From Endomychus coccineus (Eukaryota > Arthropoda > Insecta > Coleoptera > Endomychidae): a stretch of 64,000 nucleotides of DNA. The stretch lies in the NCBI GenBank assembly GCA_958510875.1, contig OY294068.1:200247997-200311996 (forward strand), given 5' to 3'. Of the stretch, positions 10,891-21,716 are shown piece after piece (position 1 is the first letter of the stretch; each line of letters starts with the position of its first letter). The position numbers were made by a program, and so were the translations under genes. Below the pieces are notes generated by a model. That model ran no database searches, was not told where the DNA came from, and saw only the letters and a list, made by a program, of their open reading frames with translations.

Positions 10891-11019
10891 TAGATTATTT
10901 TATTAGGTTGCCTTAAAATCTATTTTGACTACAAAACCTTTACTCAACAAATAATACCAATAGTAATAACATTCCATCAATAGACCTTCATTAAATTGTA
11001 AAATATCGAAAACAAACTA

Positions 11020-11940
11020 ACGGAAATTTTTAACTTGGCTCCCCCTCTCACAACACATAGTTTGCAACTCTGCCGTAGTTCGTTCATTGCGTTAAATATC
11101 TTAATCCTACCCTTCGGTATTTCTCTTGAAACAGTTTAAAACTTTTTTTTTTAGTTCGACTACTGTTTGACTGGGATTTATATATATTTTATGTTTTATA
11201 TATTCTCAGAAAAAATGTACCAAAGGCGATAGGTCCGGTGATCTTGGTGGCCACAAGCATGGTCCACTGGTACCTATCCACTTGATCGTATAATGTGTAT
11301 TCAGAAATAAAGAGGTCAAAGCCAACTATGATTTGCATTGAGAAAAATATTTTAAGTTCAGGTCATACCTCAAGAATGGGAATCGAAAAAAATATCTGAC
11401 TACGCCAATGGATTCTTTGTAAAACAATATCAACATAACGTTCTTGCTGTTTGGCAATATCTTCGATATTAAGTGAGATAAAAGGCATTGTCCAAATGAG
11501 CAAAAATCGAAAGGTTGGCTGTGGCGTCAAAACAACCGACAGAGAAAATTTTTAAACCCCACTGAATTTGCCTCAAAAAAGCGAACGCGATGCGTCTCGA
11601 ATGTTAACGGAGATACCTCATTCGAACAACCTATTTGGGACGCCGTGTACAATAATTAACATCCTCAACCATTAGAAATAAAAATGCAGAATGTCTTCAA
11701 ATTCTTATCAGTTTCAACAAGAAATTTCGACGTTACCTCGGAGCTTTAGATAAATCTTGTGGGTCTACGATGAAAGAAGAAGCCTGAGACATTTCCATGT
11801 TGAACACTATACTGCCCTTAAACGTTGGGTGATGATTTGAGGTGCCATATATTTTGGTAGATTTTCAGTTTTCTTTTGAATGCGGCCAGTTACATAGCTC
11901 ATATTTTGGTAATTCTTGCAACACCGTATCTATAATTCGT
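11020..11940 (-). pseudogene. IS630-Tc1-mariner transposase, C-terminal half
   Basis: On the minus strand the end of a DDE transposase is readable between about 11300 and 11020. KWIGTSGPCLWPPRSPDLSP is followed by HKIYINPSQTVVELKKK, VLNCFK and LQTM...RGSQVKNF. This matches the order in the intact transposase at 21.7 kb (WIGRGGPVNWPARSPDL, IYTNPVENIDDL). The third catalytic acid is lost (PLV where PLD is expected). Upstream sequence to about 11940 is presumed to belong to it, but is too decayed to read. Confidence 0.6.
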
Positions 11941-11944
11941 TGGA

Positions 11945-12920
11945 TTAGGTTTGCCTATATATAAAGCATTAGTTAAAAATTAGGAAATATAAAGATATGA
12001 AGATTTTTTCAGAGTAATGTTTCGTCATTAAAAAAAATATAGCATAATTAATATTTCAAAACCCGTGCAACACAGACTTAGTTATTTATCGAGTTAATCA
12101 GAAACACATGGGAAGTTCAAAAATTACATTAGGTATAGGTTGGCAAGTATCTGCTACTTTATGATAGAAGTGGCAACCTTGCACGTCCGAAAATCTTATC
12201 TTTATTATACGATTTCTAGTCTTTTAGAACTATTACAGGCAAATATTTGGAAATAATTAATCAGTGTATTTAGAAAAATTCCATTAAATTGCTGCAATGA
12301 AATTAAGGCATTATGTTGACCCACACCGTTCGTCCGGACTTGCTGAAATACCATCTGTTTCAGCTTTTAAGTATAGTCTTTGAGTTAAATAACGCCAGGG
12401 GGGTAATCTTTTCTCACTACCTTAGGCCTCATCACTCAGGATTTACAAGCTTAAATTTCACTGATTACCCATTCATTTACTAAGAAGTTACTAGAAAATT
12501 ATGATAACGATGAAACGCTAACCCATTCTAATGCATGTTGTGGAAGGTAAAATATCTTGACGGTTAGTATTTTTATAGACTAATATAACACTTTTCATTT
12601 GTTGGAAACTATCTTTACATGGAGATTGGGACGTTTCGACTTATCCGAGTACATTTTCATACTTACAATACACGCACGAAATGCTCAAAACGGATATTTC
12701 GCGAAAATTTTTTTTGGTTCGATTACACTTCCCTACTTGGATTCAAGTTCTTGTGATTGAATGAATCGCAGCGTTCTTTATTTTCGACAAAGATTAAATT
12801 GGATTAGATGAAATTGGGCGTGTTGTTTCTATGGTGCTCAAGGATTACTGTACCCCATTTTGGCGCGGTTCAGATCCTTTAAAAAGACTAAATGTTTTTC
12901 CGGCTTCAATAGGGTAATTT
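11945..12920. other. no recognisable feature
   Basis: AT-rich non-coding sequence. I see no gene, RNA or repeat structure. Confidence 0.5.
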
Positions 12921-12924
12921 CCTC

Positions 12925-13560
12925 TATGATTTTATATGTCCTGGAGTATTTGCTTCTGCGGACGAGTAGTAGTTTATACTGAAAAAATTATAAAAACATC
13001 CTTCTGATAACTTACAGAACAAGATTCGATGATTAGCTCGATATTTTAAGATTACTCGATTTTCCAAAATTCCATAAGGGCTAGCTTCAATGTTTAGTAC
13101 TGAGTTCTTTGTCTTCTGATTCAGAGAATTGCCTGTATAGTGTATGTTTCTATACTGCAAAGGGTTCCGGTTCTCATTGCGAGCAAGGGCGTCCGCCTGT
13201 TCACTTCCTTCGATGTCTGTATGTTCTGGGACCCAATAGAGGGTACTTCTGCACTCCTATAATGTTAGTTTAATTTCTCAGTTAAGCCACATCCTTTAGA
13301 TGATGATGTTTGAGCTGAGCGCTTTTCTGGCCTCTTGACATCAGATACGACCATGGTGTAGTTCCGAGTATTTGATACAGGGGTAAAAGACCCCGATCAT
13401 AGTACCTTCTGATGTTCTTGATCCATCCAATAGATTGCTCCTTCCCTAAAAAGGGGAACTTTGCCCGTCTCCACTTTTCTTCGGTTCCAAGATGGGTTTG
13501 GCAGTTCTGTGTAAACACGAACAGCTTGTTGTAATGCTGTAATGGGTGTTTTATACCTCC
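12925..13560 (-). pseudogene. non-LTR RNase H fragment
   Basis: The minus strand contains LYWVPEHTDIEGSEQADALA near 13180-13240. This is the RNase H C-terminal signature (WxPxHxxIxGxExADxLA) of Jockey/R1-type retrotransposons. Flanking open stretches (13282-13518 and 12924-13160) are in other frames and give no motif of their own. Confidence 0.6.
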
Positions 13561-13569
13561 CCGATATTC

Positions 13570-14850
13570 TTATTTGCTCATACTAAGCATATCCTTTTTC
13601 GTGGTCCTTTGCATTGGTACATGGAGGGGGTTAGTCCCAATATTACAGCCGTAACGTGATATGATTCAGAGACGTCGCCGCATTAGGCGGCAACTTGAAG
13701 GGGCGGCATTAGCAGCGAAATATAAATACAATTTGAACGATTCAATAATTACTGGATGGCGATTAGGACTATATCAATTTACTTATCCGTGTATCAAGCG
13801 TGAGGGTTAATGTGGTGTAATTGGCTTCAAATTATCCACCTGTTTGACCAATATAAGAGGCATTAAATTCTTCACATAACTTTGTAACTTATTTTCAACA
13901 TTAATTCTTTTTGATTTGATTTAATTCAGTTAACCGCTACCTGAAATCTGACATGAATTAAGATCATATGCCTTGTATTTTATCAATGTTTTATTTTGGC
14001 TAGTTTATCTATGGGATGGACTGCACTGACCTGCGTTTAAGAGTAACGGTGCGCACTGCCTGTCTGCTTCTTTAATTACAATTATTAAGAATTACTGATT
14101 CCATTAATATGCAATTTCAGATAAATAATTGACTGAAGTTATCAAAACGAAATCATGGCATACCTGAAGATGCAAATTGACGGAGTTCTTATGGGTAACA
14201 CTTTCAAGGGCAATTATATTTTGAATAACATGCATTTACTGTAAGTGGAGTATTTTAAAAAGATGTAATGATACTTAATGCGTCAGATGTAAAATTAAGT
14301 AAATTAACCTTATAATGAACGAAACACATGTGTCGTAAAGTGGAAAATCGGCGTTGCCAAACTTTATCGCGATTCTAAAAACTTTCTTCGGTGCGATAAA
14401 GAAATTAGACAAATATCTAATTTGTAAGAGTATCAGAAATAAATGAATATAAGGATATACTCGATTATCTCATGCTGGTCTCTCTAGTCCAGATTGATCA
14501 GTAACGTCACAAAGTTATAGTTCTAGACAGCTGTTTCATTTCGTAGAACTTATCAGTGGAAGGATTCAAGCTTGGACTAGAAAAACCTTATCGACAAATA
14601 TCTAATTTGGTCGTTAACCAATTTGAAGCTAAAGTTTGTCATCGGCAGATCTGACGCAAAACAAAAGTATTATAGTTTTTAGAGTCGACTATTTTCGGAA
14701 TGTCAACAAAATTCATTTTCATGTGGTGTTTGTTGTGGCATATTTGCACAGAAGTTTTTGATGAAATCGCCGAATATTATTGAAAGAAAGAAAGAAAGCA
14801 ATAAAGATCAACTTCATCCAATACAATAGAGCTTCAAAATCGTGAATGAC
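13570..14850. other. no recognisable feature
   Basis: AT-rich, with a short GAAA microsatellite at about 14783-14800. No coding region or repeat family was identified. Confidence 0.5.
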
Positions 14851-14854
14851 CGGC

Positions 14855-14940
14855 AGTATGACTTTCGTCAAACATAAACAGGAGAACTGCTTGCCTACGT
14901 AACACACGTATGGCAGAAATCTATTAAAAAACATGAATGT
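14855..14940 (+). pseudogene. non-LTR RT scrap (finger region)
   Basis: The plus frame reads TGELLAYVTHVWQKSIKKHE. It is the same block seen at 47.1 kb (DLLVYITHVWQKFIEKHG), which there comes just before the DIFKAFDRV motif. Here it stops and abuts a minus-strand RT fragment of the same family. Confidence 0.6.
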
Positions 14941-14944
14941 TGGG

Positions 14945-15960
14945 AGACCTTAGGCATAGAGAAAGATGTCACTAGGCAGAGAGTTCCAAACTTTGCTGTT
15001 GGATAGAAAAATTAAGTCTGGTAGAAAGAAGTTCGGTAGGTTTCGAGCTTGACAATGAAGGGTTTGACCTCGTCCAGTCCGCCTATCTGAATCACTCATG
15101 GTAGAATAACAGACGAGATTTCTGATGAAAACAGACCATGAAAAGGGAGAGGCCTCCCGCAAGAGAGCCAAGTGTGACTCCATCAGTCAGAAGAATAGCT
15201 CTCTTCTGAATATAATCCAAAAGCTTCAGCGTATATTTGGGAGCCGAACTTCAAACATATGGATAGTACCCCAGGATAGGTCGATTCTGTGCTTTGTAGA
15301 TTAGGAGGAGCTGCTGGGGTGTAAGGTTTTTGTGAAGCCGTTTTCGTAATGGATCTCACATGCTCATTGCATGAGAGGGTGCTGTTGGTGGTGATCCGGA
15401 GCATGGATATGGAAGACTTTATAGGAATAGTTGTAGCTGATATCATCATATTAGAGATTGTGGGATTCGCCTTCTTGGAGAAGACGCAAGCTTGTGTTTT
15501 GGTTGCTTCAAACTTCACTAGATTATCAGATGCACATTTCAAAATCATTGCCAGATCTCCATTAATTTCGTCAATCTCTCTCTGTCTCACTTCCTGGCTT
15601 CATTGGATGGTGTAGGTGCTCTATAGAAAGGGAAAGGGATGTATCAATATCTGCAAAACTGTGGACGGCGGGACCTTTTGTCACAGCAGATCGTTGATAC
15701 GAAGCAATAACAAAGTTGGTGCCATCACAGGTCCCTATGGAATACCAGCGTTGATGCCAACACAGATCCCTGGGAAACAGCAGCGTTGATAGCCATTGTA
15801 TTGGAGAATACTCCGTCAACCACCACATGGAGTGATCTACCTGGGAGAAAAATCGACAAAGTTGAGGCGGAAAATCAAGAAGGCTTTGGTGCCAGACTTG
15901 GTCAAATGCTTTCGAGATATCCAATGCATTAGTTTCTTCCTCTTACTCATATCAGAATGC
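14945..15960 (-). pseudogene. non-LTR (Jockey-like) reverse transcriptase, C-terminal part
   Basis: Reading from 15960 downward, NALDISKAFDQVWHQSLL (RT motif A) is followed by VHSFADIDTSLSLS (a damaged FADD catalytic box). Next come EINGDLAMILKCASDNLVKF and ATKTQACVFSKKANP. The fragment ends with FLSNSKVWNSLPSDIF, the usual C-terminal NSLP box. Several shifts are present. The central RT portion (PQGS region) is scrambled. It belongs to the same family as the fragments at 47.1 and 50.6 kb. Confidence 0.75.
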
Positions 15961-16149
15961 GTGTAATTCAAACGCTGATATAGAGGGGATCTGAAAACTC
16001 GACATTTTTTTCATCTTACGTTATCAGCGATAAGCACAAATTTTGTCGTCTAGTGACAGACCGCCGTACCAAATGTAGCGTGATTTTCAAAAGATTCTAG
16101 CTCCAATCGAAATCGTTTTGAGCAATCTTTTACCACCAAATAAGAAGGT

Positions 16150-16345
16150 GTTCAACGCTTCGAGGAGGAAGACCTGTGATAATAGCTTGATACTCAATTT
16201 TCGGAATAAACAAATGACAGATGTAAGATGCTAAAGTAACTATTTTTGTTATTTCCAGGGCTGATGAGACTTAAGCTTGTGTGTTATCGAGATTTTGATT
16301 CGTTGCCTGGATACCTGGATCTATGTCAAGCCCGGGAATTTTTGC
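16150..16345. repeat. dispersed repeat, partner of 36050-36260
   Basis: Both copies contain gatact/gatgctcaattttcg, a ...gactt(a)agcttgtgt... block and acctggat(c/t)(c/t)atgtca...ccgggaat. They lie next to RT fragments at both sites, so they may be an untranslated or poorly conserved part of that retrotransposon. Confidence 0.55.
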
Positions 16346-16799
16346 CGCTACACTCGTATGGACATATTCTGCAGTTCTTTATCATTTTTTTCTGTATTTA
16401 TCTTTCAAATTCAATCTGAATCTACTCATACTCATCGTTATATGAGTTTTAAATTTGCCGCGCGTCGGTTTCATCAACGACTCGGAATTCTGAGTTTACT
16501 CCCATCGCCCATCCTTTTATATTTTATGTTCTTGGACTGCGACAGCTTTTCTTGTAAGGTTTAACTCTTACCTAATGTTTTCAAAATGCTTATTTTCAAT
16601 GTTATATAATTAGATAAATCATCTCCAGAAAATGGTATGAAGATATCCATTTTTCACTTCAGAAAAATTTTTCCAAGAAAATGCAATACCCTACATTTTA
16701 CACACTCGACTGTTCTGAATCGAACGAGCCCAATTACATCAAAATCCGTTCATATGTTCAAAAATTCCAGCTGTAATACTTCATTGCCTCGACTATTCT

Positions 16800-17350
16800 A
16801 CACATTGATTCGATTAAATCCATCAATTCGATTACAGAAATGTTAATATTTAAACGAAATAAATCAATATTATAAAAGTTCTGTTCTGGAAATGATTCAC
16901 AGAAAACGTGACTCTAAGTCTGCAAATCGCAGAACAGACGTTTAATCATTAAGTCAAATTTATACAAATTTAATTAATTAAACCCTTGCAAATTCCTACG
17001 CACGTCCTTATGATGTTAAAAGAATATTTTAGGTAGAATGCTCAAAAGCAATATTTCTAACATGGTCTGACAACTTTTTCCTATTACCTCATATATCTTT
17101 AGCATCTGGTTCGAAAGTACATACTTGAGCGTATTAGAGTTTGTTTTGTCAGTCTTATTCTCACATTGCATGATATGACTTCGATTACTACAGATAGATT
17201 GCTAAGCAGTGGCTTCTTGAAACATATTCATATATTAAGACATTAATGTGTTAAAGTCTTCTGTAGATGGTCGCGGCACCGAAACGTACGTAGAGACGAA
17301 AACAATAAGAATATGTGTTAGTGTGACATATTTCCAGAGAATGTGTATAT
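16800..17350 (+). mobile_element. Penelope family 1, 3' end copy
   Basis: The decayed protein end (FDYRNVNI, LEMIHRKRDSKSANRRTD, SLSQIYTNLIN) aligns with the end of the 5295-5930 frame. The same downstream sequence follows (cttgcaaattc...acgtc). The pLTR tip runs to tatttccagagaatgtgtata. A decayed hammerhead is at 17256-17297. Confidence 0.75.
17256..17297 (+). ncRNA. decayed hammerhead ribozyme copy
   Basis: Reads GTCTT, CTGTAGA, TGGTCGCGGCACC, GAAACGTACGTA, GAGAC. The core CTGATGA is changed to CTGTAGA and stem I has lost a pair, while the GAAA and the stem III/GTA site are kept. Not expected to be active. Confidence 0.5.
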
Positions 17351-17359
17351 AACCCATCA

Positions 17360-18225
17360 TGGTTCAAAGCTGTCTATTATTTAGATCATAATGGTGAACC
17401 GAACTGGCCACTGAAACGTACAAAATTGATTGAAATGGACAGAATGACTATGGCAACGCTGCCGAGAGGTCAACACAGTTGTACTTGTTCACCTTTCAGC
17501 AGCATGAGAGAAAGCTGACATGTCTTCTTCAGTTGAATAAATCTATGGTACTCGAACATGTATGTTAGCCGACTCCAGCCAAGCCAAGCAGTCTATCGAT
17601 TTCCCATTGTGTTGGCTCTCAGTCATAAATGCCAATTCAACCTTGTATCTCCGTCATAAATCACATTATATTTATATATTTAATAGTCAAAAGTAAGTAT
17701 TTCCAAGGGCATGATATACGCGCGTTAGTTGTGTTCGATATTGTAGCGAAAATTTCAATTTCAATGTCCGAACCTTGAATGTTGCACTTCGCTAAAGATC
17801 CGAGCGACAGGATGTGATAAAACACGATTTTATACTTTGTTTGTTCCGCTTTGTAAATGGTGTACGAGCATTCGAACAGGAAAGAGCTTTCTGCTGCAGC
17901 AAAAAACAAACACGGGTAGCGGAGGAATGATAATGTATCTCACGGTAGCTCATTCCTCTCATACGTTATATACCATTTTTGAATCTCAACCGATTACGTC
18001 AATAATTTTACAATAAATACAGGCTGTTTCAACAGTAAGAAGGAATGATTTGGCAAAGAAAAAAGTTACTGAAGACATGGATGTATCCTAACTTACAACA
18101 TTCGTAAGATACAGGATGTTTCATGTAACATTTGGATTTGTATCATTCTTATGGGCTAGTGTCATCAGGATAGCTAACCTTAAAAATTATAGAAAACGAC
18201 TACCTTTTTTGGCAATGATTCAACT
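17360..18225. other. no recognisable gene
   Basis: No coding region is supported. Near 18000-18130 two short acaggctgtttca / acaggatgtttca phrases occur, which may be remnants of transposon ends. Confidence 0.4.
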
Positions 18226-18229
18226 TTAG

Positions 18230-18500
18230 ATACCCAGTATATAACGACAATCGAAAATCCCAGGTGACATTTCAAATTTTCAGACTGATATATCACTTAG
18301 TTCGGTTTTGACACCCATCGAAAGCAAGCAACCTTGAAGATTTTTTTGTAAACATGGAAAAAAGTCAGTTTCGTGTCTTGATTAAACATTATTTCTGACG
18401 TGGAAAAAACATTAAGCAAACCAAAGCATAGCTAAACATTATGGGTACTCTTCACCATCGATTCGAACGTGTTTTGGACGTTGTTTTGACCAAAGAAATC
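18230..18500 (+). pseudogene. mariner transposase N-terminus, truncated
   Basis: After a leader shared with 63640-63770 (atatatcacttagtt...acacccatcgaaagcaagcaacc), the frame reads MEKSQFRVLIKHYF, stop, RGKNIKQTKA, stop, then loses frame. This is the first helix-turn-helix of a mariner transposase. An in-frame stop and loss of everything after about residue 45 make it dead. Confidence 0.7.
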
Positions 18501-18504
18501 ATTT

Positions 18505-18615
18505 CTTGTTTCATTTTTATTTTTTTTTGTTGGGAGGTGGATGGAACCTTTTATGGGAGCCTTATGGGCCTGTAACATCCCATAAGATAGTGTGGGAGTC
18601 CGATATCGATCCTGA
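18505..18615 (-). mobile_element. SINE tail fragment
   Basis: On the minus strand a cccacactatcttatgggat block continuing gttacagg matches the 3' part of the tRNA-derived SINE at 31985-32270. An A-rich stretch follows (aacaaaaaaaaataaaaatg), as expected for a SINE 3' end inserted in the mariner relic. Confidence 0.5.
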
Positions 18616-18779
18616 AACACTTTATGCTGTCAATTCAGATAAACGTTCAATGTAATAACGTATGGAGTATAGTTTGACGTCTTATAATCGGTTACTAACT
18701 ATTTTCAATATTTTCGGTTCTTACCTTCAAATAATTTAACGAAACTCAATCATCCTTCAGTAATTAATTTCTTTCCTTG

Positions 18780-19215
18780 ATTTGCAATACAACCCGTTTA
18801 TAGATGTAACAACAAGCTAAAATACCGTTCGGTCAACAACACCTTTGATAAAGTTTCCGACTTCAACAAATCGGGGATTTACAAAATCGCTTGTGAATGG
18901 TATTCAAAACTAAGTAGGAGGAACATTCTAACACGGTATGAAGAGCTTTTTCCCATACAAATGATGGTGAAAAATCAACGTTAGCCGAACATATTTTAAA
19001 TACAGGTCACACCATTTCTCAAGAAAGTTTGTCACTTTTCAGATACAGTAAGTAATTTTATTTAAATTTCGATTTATCTCCAGCTGAGGGTATCCTCTTG
19101 TTTGTATTATTATCCCCAAATAATATTTAATTTAGTTTACTCTGATGATGGGTACATGGTAGCTGAAAGGTCCTTCACATTCTTTTATGGTCTTTAAAAG
19201 CAAAACTGCCAACTA
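18780..19215 (+). mobile_element. Penelope-like element, family 2: GIY-YIG remnant and pLTR
   Basis: The plus strand reads FNKSGIYKIACE, then decayed text, then an EHILNTGHT-like block (AEHI.NTGHTIS), which is the GIY-YIG endonuclease of a second Penelope family. The pLTR follows: cgatttatctccagctgagg, then ctgatgatgggtacatggta and gctgaaaggtcc near 19141. The YIG and catalytic Arg are not readable. Further pLTR copies lie at 20.1, 59.4 and 61.6 kb. Confidence 0.65.
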
Positions 19216-19589
19216 TGTAATTGGCTTCAGACCTATTGTTTGGATTGTTTCATAAAATGATTATAGAGGGTTGAACTTAAGCGGTGTTCAACTACCACTG
19301 TACTACTTATCATTCAAAGAACAGTTAGTGCATTTCAATCTTTCAAATATATCACGTTACCAGAGATATTACTGGCGAATTTACCTGAGAGTTTGATGAC
19401 CCTGTATTCTGAAGTAATACATGCGGGTTCTACAAATTTCCTCATATTTAGCAACTATACATGCAAATAAGGAACATAAAATAAACAAACATTGCTACGT
19501 GAGAGAACAGGATGTGTTGTTTAATTAGCTCTGTTAATCAAATCAACCACCAGAACAAAGCTAGTCTTTGGTGACTATATTGTGTTTGT

Positions 19590-20330
19590 ATTCAAAGACA
19601 TGACATAGTCAGCGAATACACTAAAATGAAGAACATAGCAAAATGGTTAGTGGGGGAATTTAGAAGCCTCCATGCCCCACCAATATAGTCTGTGAAAAAT
19701 TCTTTGGAACTAGTTGCAAAATTGATTCCCAAACTTGAACCTGGTGATAACCTGGTTGCTTTGATATTGCTCCACTGTTCACAAACATCCCAATTTCTGA
19801 GTAGATAAACAAACTGTTCAGAATATTTGATGCTTGTATCTTTATGTAATGTAACAGCAAATAGCCAGAAAATGGTTACGACAAATCTTTGTGATAAATC
19901 TAACCAAAAATAGAAAATGTAATGGAACTAACAAAATTAGAGCCATTACCTTCAAATACTTCAATAAGATTTAAAAGTTCCACTTAGCATCCTTCAGTAA
20001 ATATTAAATTTGTTTCCTAAATTTGGATACAACCAGTCTATAGATAATTATTGTATCTGGGATGGAAATGAATAAATGAAGAAGCAATTTATTAAATGCC
20101 GATTTATCTCCAGCTAAGTGTAACACCTTGTTTACCCTGATGATGGCTTACTAGCCGAAAGGTCCTCATTACTTTAACAGTATTTTCAGTGGATACGGGT
20201 GATTATTTCTTATTTATAGTGTTTGTTTACTCTGATGTTGGCTACTTATTAGCTTACTACTTCAATAGTATGTTTAGTGGATAATAGTGATTATAGTGAT
20301 TTTTTTGTACTTTATACTGTTATAGGACTC
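19590..20330 (+). mobile_element. Penelope family 2: RT fragment and pLTR
   Basis: The plus frame at about 19640-19790 reads IAKWLVGEFRSLHAPP, stop, SVKNSLELVAKLIPKLEPGD, NLVAL. This matches the Penelope RT region before the FDVVSLF catalytic box, which is scrambled here. The pLTR at 20060-20330 has cgatttatctccagctaag, the hammerhead-like core at 20131-20185 and a cagtattttcagtggata end. A partial second copy of the motif follows at 20230-20290. Confidence 0.6.
20131..20185 (+). ncRNA. hammerhead-like motif in the Penelope family 2 pLTR
   Basis: CTGATGA (20137-20143), one extra T, stem II GGCT-TACT-AGCC, GAAA (20157-20160), then GGTCCTC. Other copies suggest an ancestral stem II GGCTAC/GTAGCC and a stem I TACT/AGTA. 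Stem III would be only about two pairs. The architecture matches family 1, but closing pairs are weaker. Confidence 0.4.
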
Positions 20331-20339
20331 AAAGTAGAT

Positions 20340-21050
20340 TGCAACAAGTGCACAGTCGTGAAAGAGATGAAATTTCTTTTGTTCAGTTTTAATTTCCTCG
20401 AAACGGTAGGGACTATGTGAAATACCAGTGAATCATTTTCGGTGAAATTTCACTGACGAATCCGACGATTTAGGTGTATAGTGGATCGGAATTTTATCTG
20501 AAGACCTAAATTATACGGTCTGCCGGAACAACGCTCCAGCACCAAACCTAATGGGAATCATAGCTGATAGTAAATATAGAGAATGTTTTAAGAAATTATT
20601 CAAAGAACTGAAGATTCATACACTTCCATTTCTTTTTATCTTGGATGCTTTAATATGTGCACATAAATACATAAGGTCTCAATAAATACTGATATTCAAT
20701 CCCACTTTACAAAGATTAACAAAAATATTAGACTACCAAAATATAGGCTATCTAAGTCAAAAAATGCCCCTTTCAAATTATGAATGAAAAAAGTTCCAAA
20801 CCATACGGAATCAAATTCTCTGCCATAACTTCATACATAATACTGATGCATTTTACAATATTGATTTTATCCTCTATACACGAATAATGTATTACATTTT
20901 GTTTAATGACTCCATCGTATATTAGCATCAATAAATATTATTTTTCTTATCATACTATTTCTTCCGAGAATCTTATTTCGCAGTTATACATAATGTATTA
21001 TGAAGAGTATTCGATATGAAATTCTCACAATAATATATTATATTCTCAAG
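20340..21050. other. no recognisable feature
   Basis: AT-rich sequence without coding potential or identified repeat. Confidence 0.45.
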
Positions 21051-21054
21051 AATA

Positions 21055-21180
21055 CGATATACGTTAAACAGCAAAGAATGGACTGTCTTATATATTGGTC
21101 AAACGGGTAGATCATTTGAAGTGTGATATAAAAGACTGTTAGATTTATTAACAAAAGATTGTTATACTTCATTATCCATT
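21055..21180 (+). pseudogene. Penelope GIY-YIG fragment
   Basis: The plus frame reads NSKEWTVLYIGQTGRSFEV, stop, YKRLL. LYIGQTGRSF is the YIG strand and following helix of Penelope-type GIY-YIG endonucleases. Isolated and truncated on both sides. Confidence 0.7.
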
Positions 21181-21223
21181 TGATTGATCCATCATGATAA
21201 CCGTATTTTGTTGATTATAAATA

Positions 21224-21639
21224 TACAGGGTGTATCTAAATAACACCGAAAAAATTAAAGGGGTGATTCTGTGATGAAAATTAATGTGAGTGTTTGGTAT
21301 AAAATTTTTTGAAAAAACCCTCCCCGGAAAAGTTACACCCCTTCGAAAATTAAAAAAAAAATGGTTTTTCTTTTTCATTTTCCCTGTATATCAAGCTAAA
21401 GACACGAAACTTGGTAAACATTATCTGTCAATAAGAGTACACTTTTTGAAATTTTTTCAACCCTGAAGTATGCTTAGAAGGGGTTGATTATTTCAACCCC
21501 TAAGATATTTTTTCTTACAACTTTTTTTTAGATGAAAATTTTTTCTTTAAAAAAGTATGACTGAAAAGCCCAATTCATTGACTAACTTTTTTAACTCTAC
21601 AAGTTTTTTCTAAAACTTGAGCATTTATGAGAAAAAAAT
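21224..21639 (+). repeat. left terminal inverted repeat of the 2.2-kb transposon
   Basis: Starts TACAGGGTGTATC and ends near gagaaaaaaat. It matches 23438-23022 in reverse complement almost base for base, including poly-T and poly-A runs. Confidence 0.92.
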
Positions 21640-21716
21640 AAATAAGCTCATGTAAAATAGCATTTTATTAAACAACAGCCAACCAAATTATGATTATGAT
21701 TATGAGACTTCTACAA

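Noticed and set aside
18430..18620. 62-codon minus-strand open frame
   Set aside because: It spans the SINE tail and the mariner relic junction and is an artefact of both.
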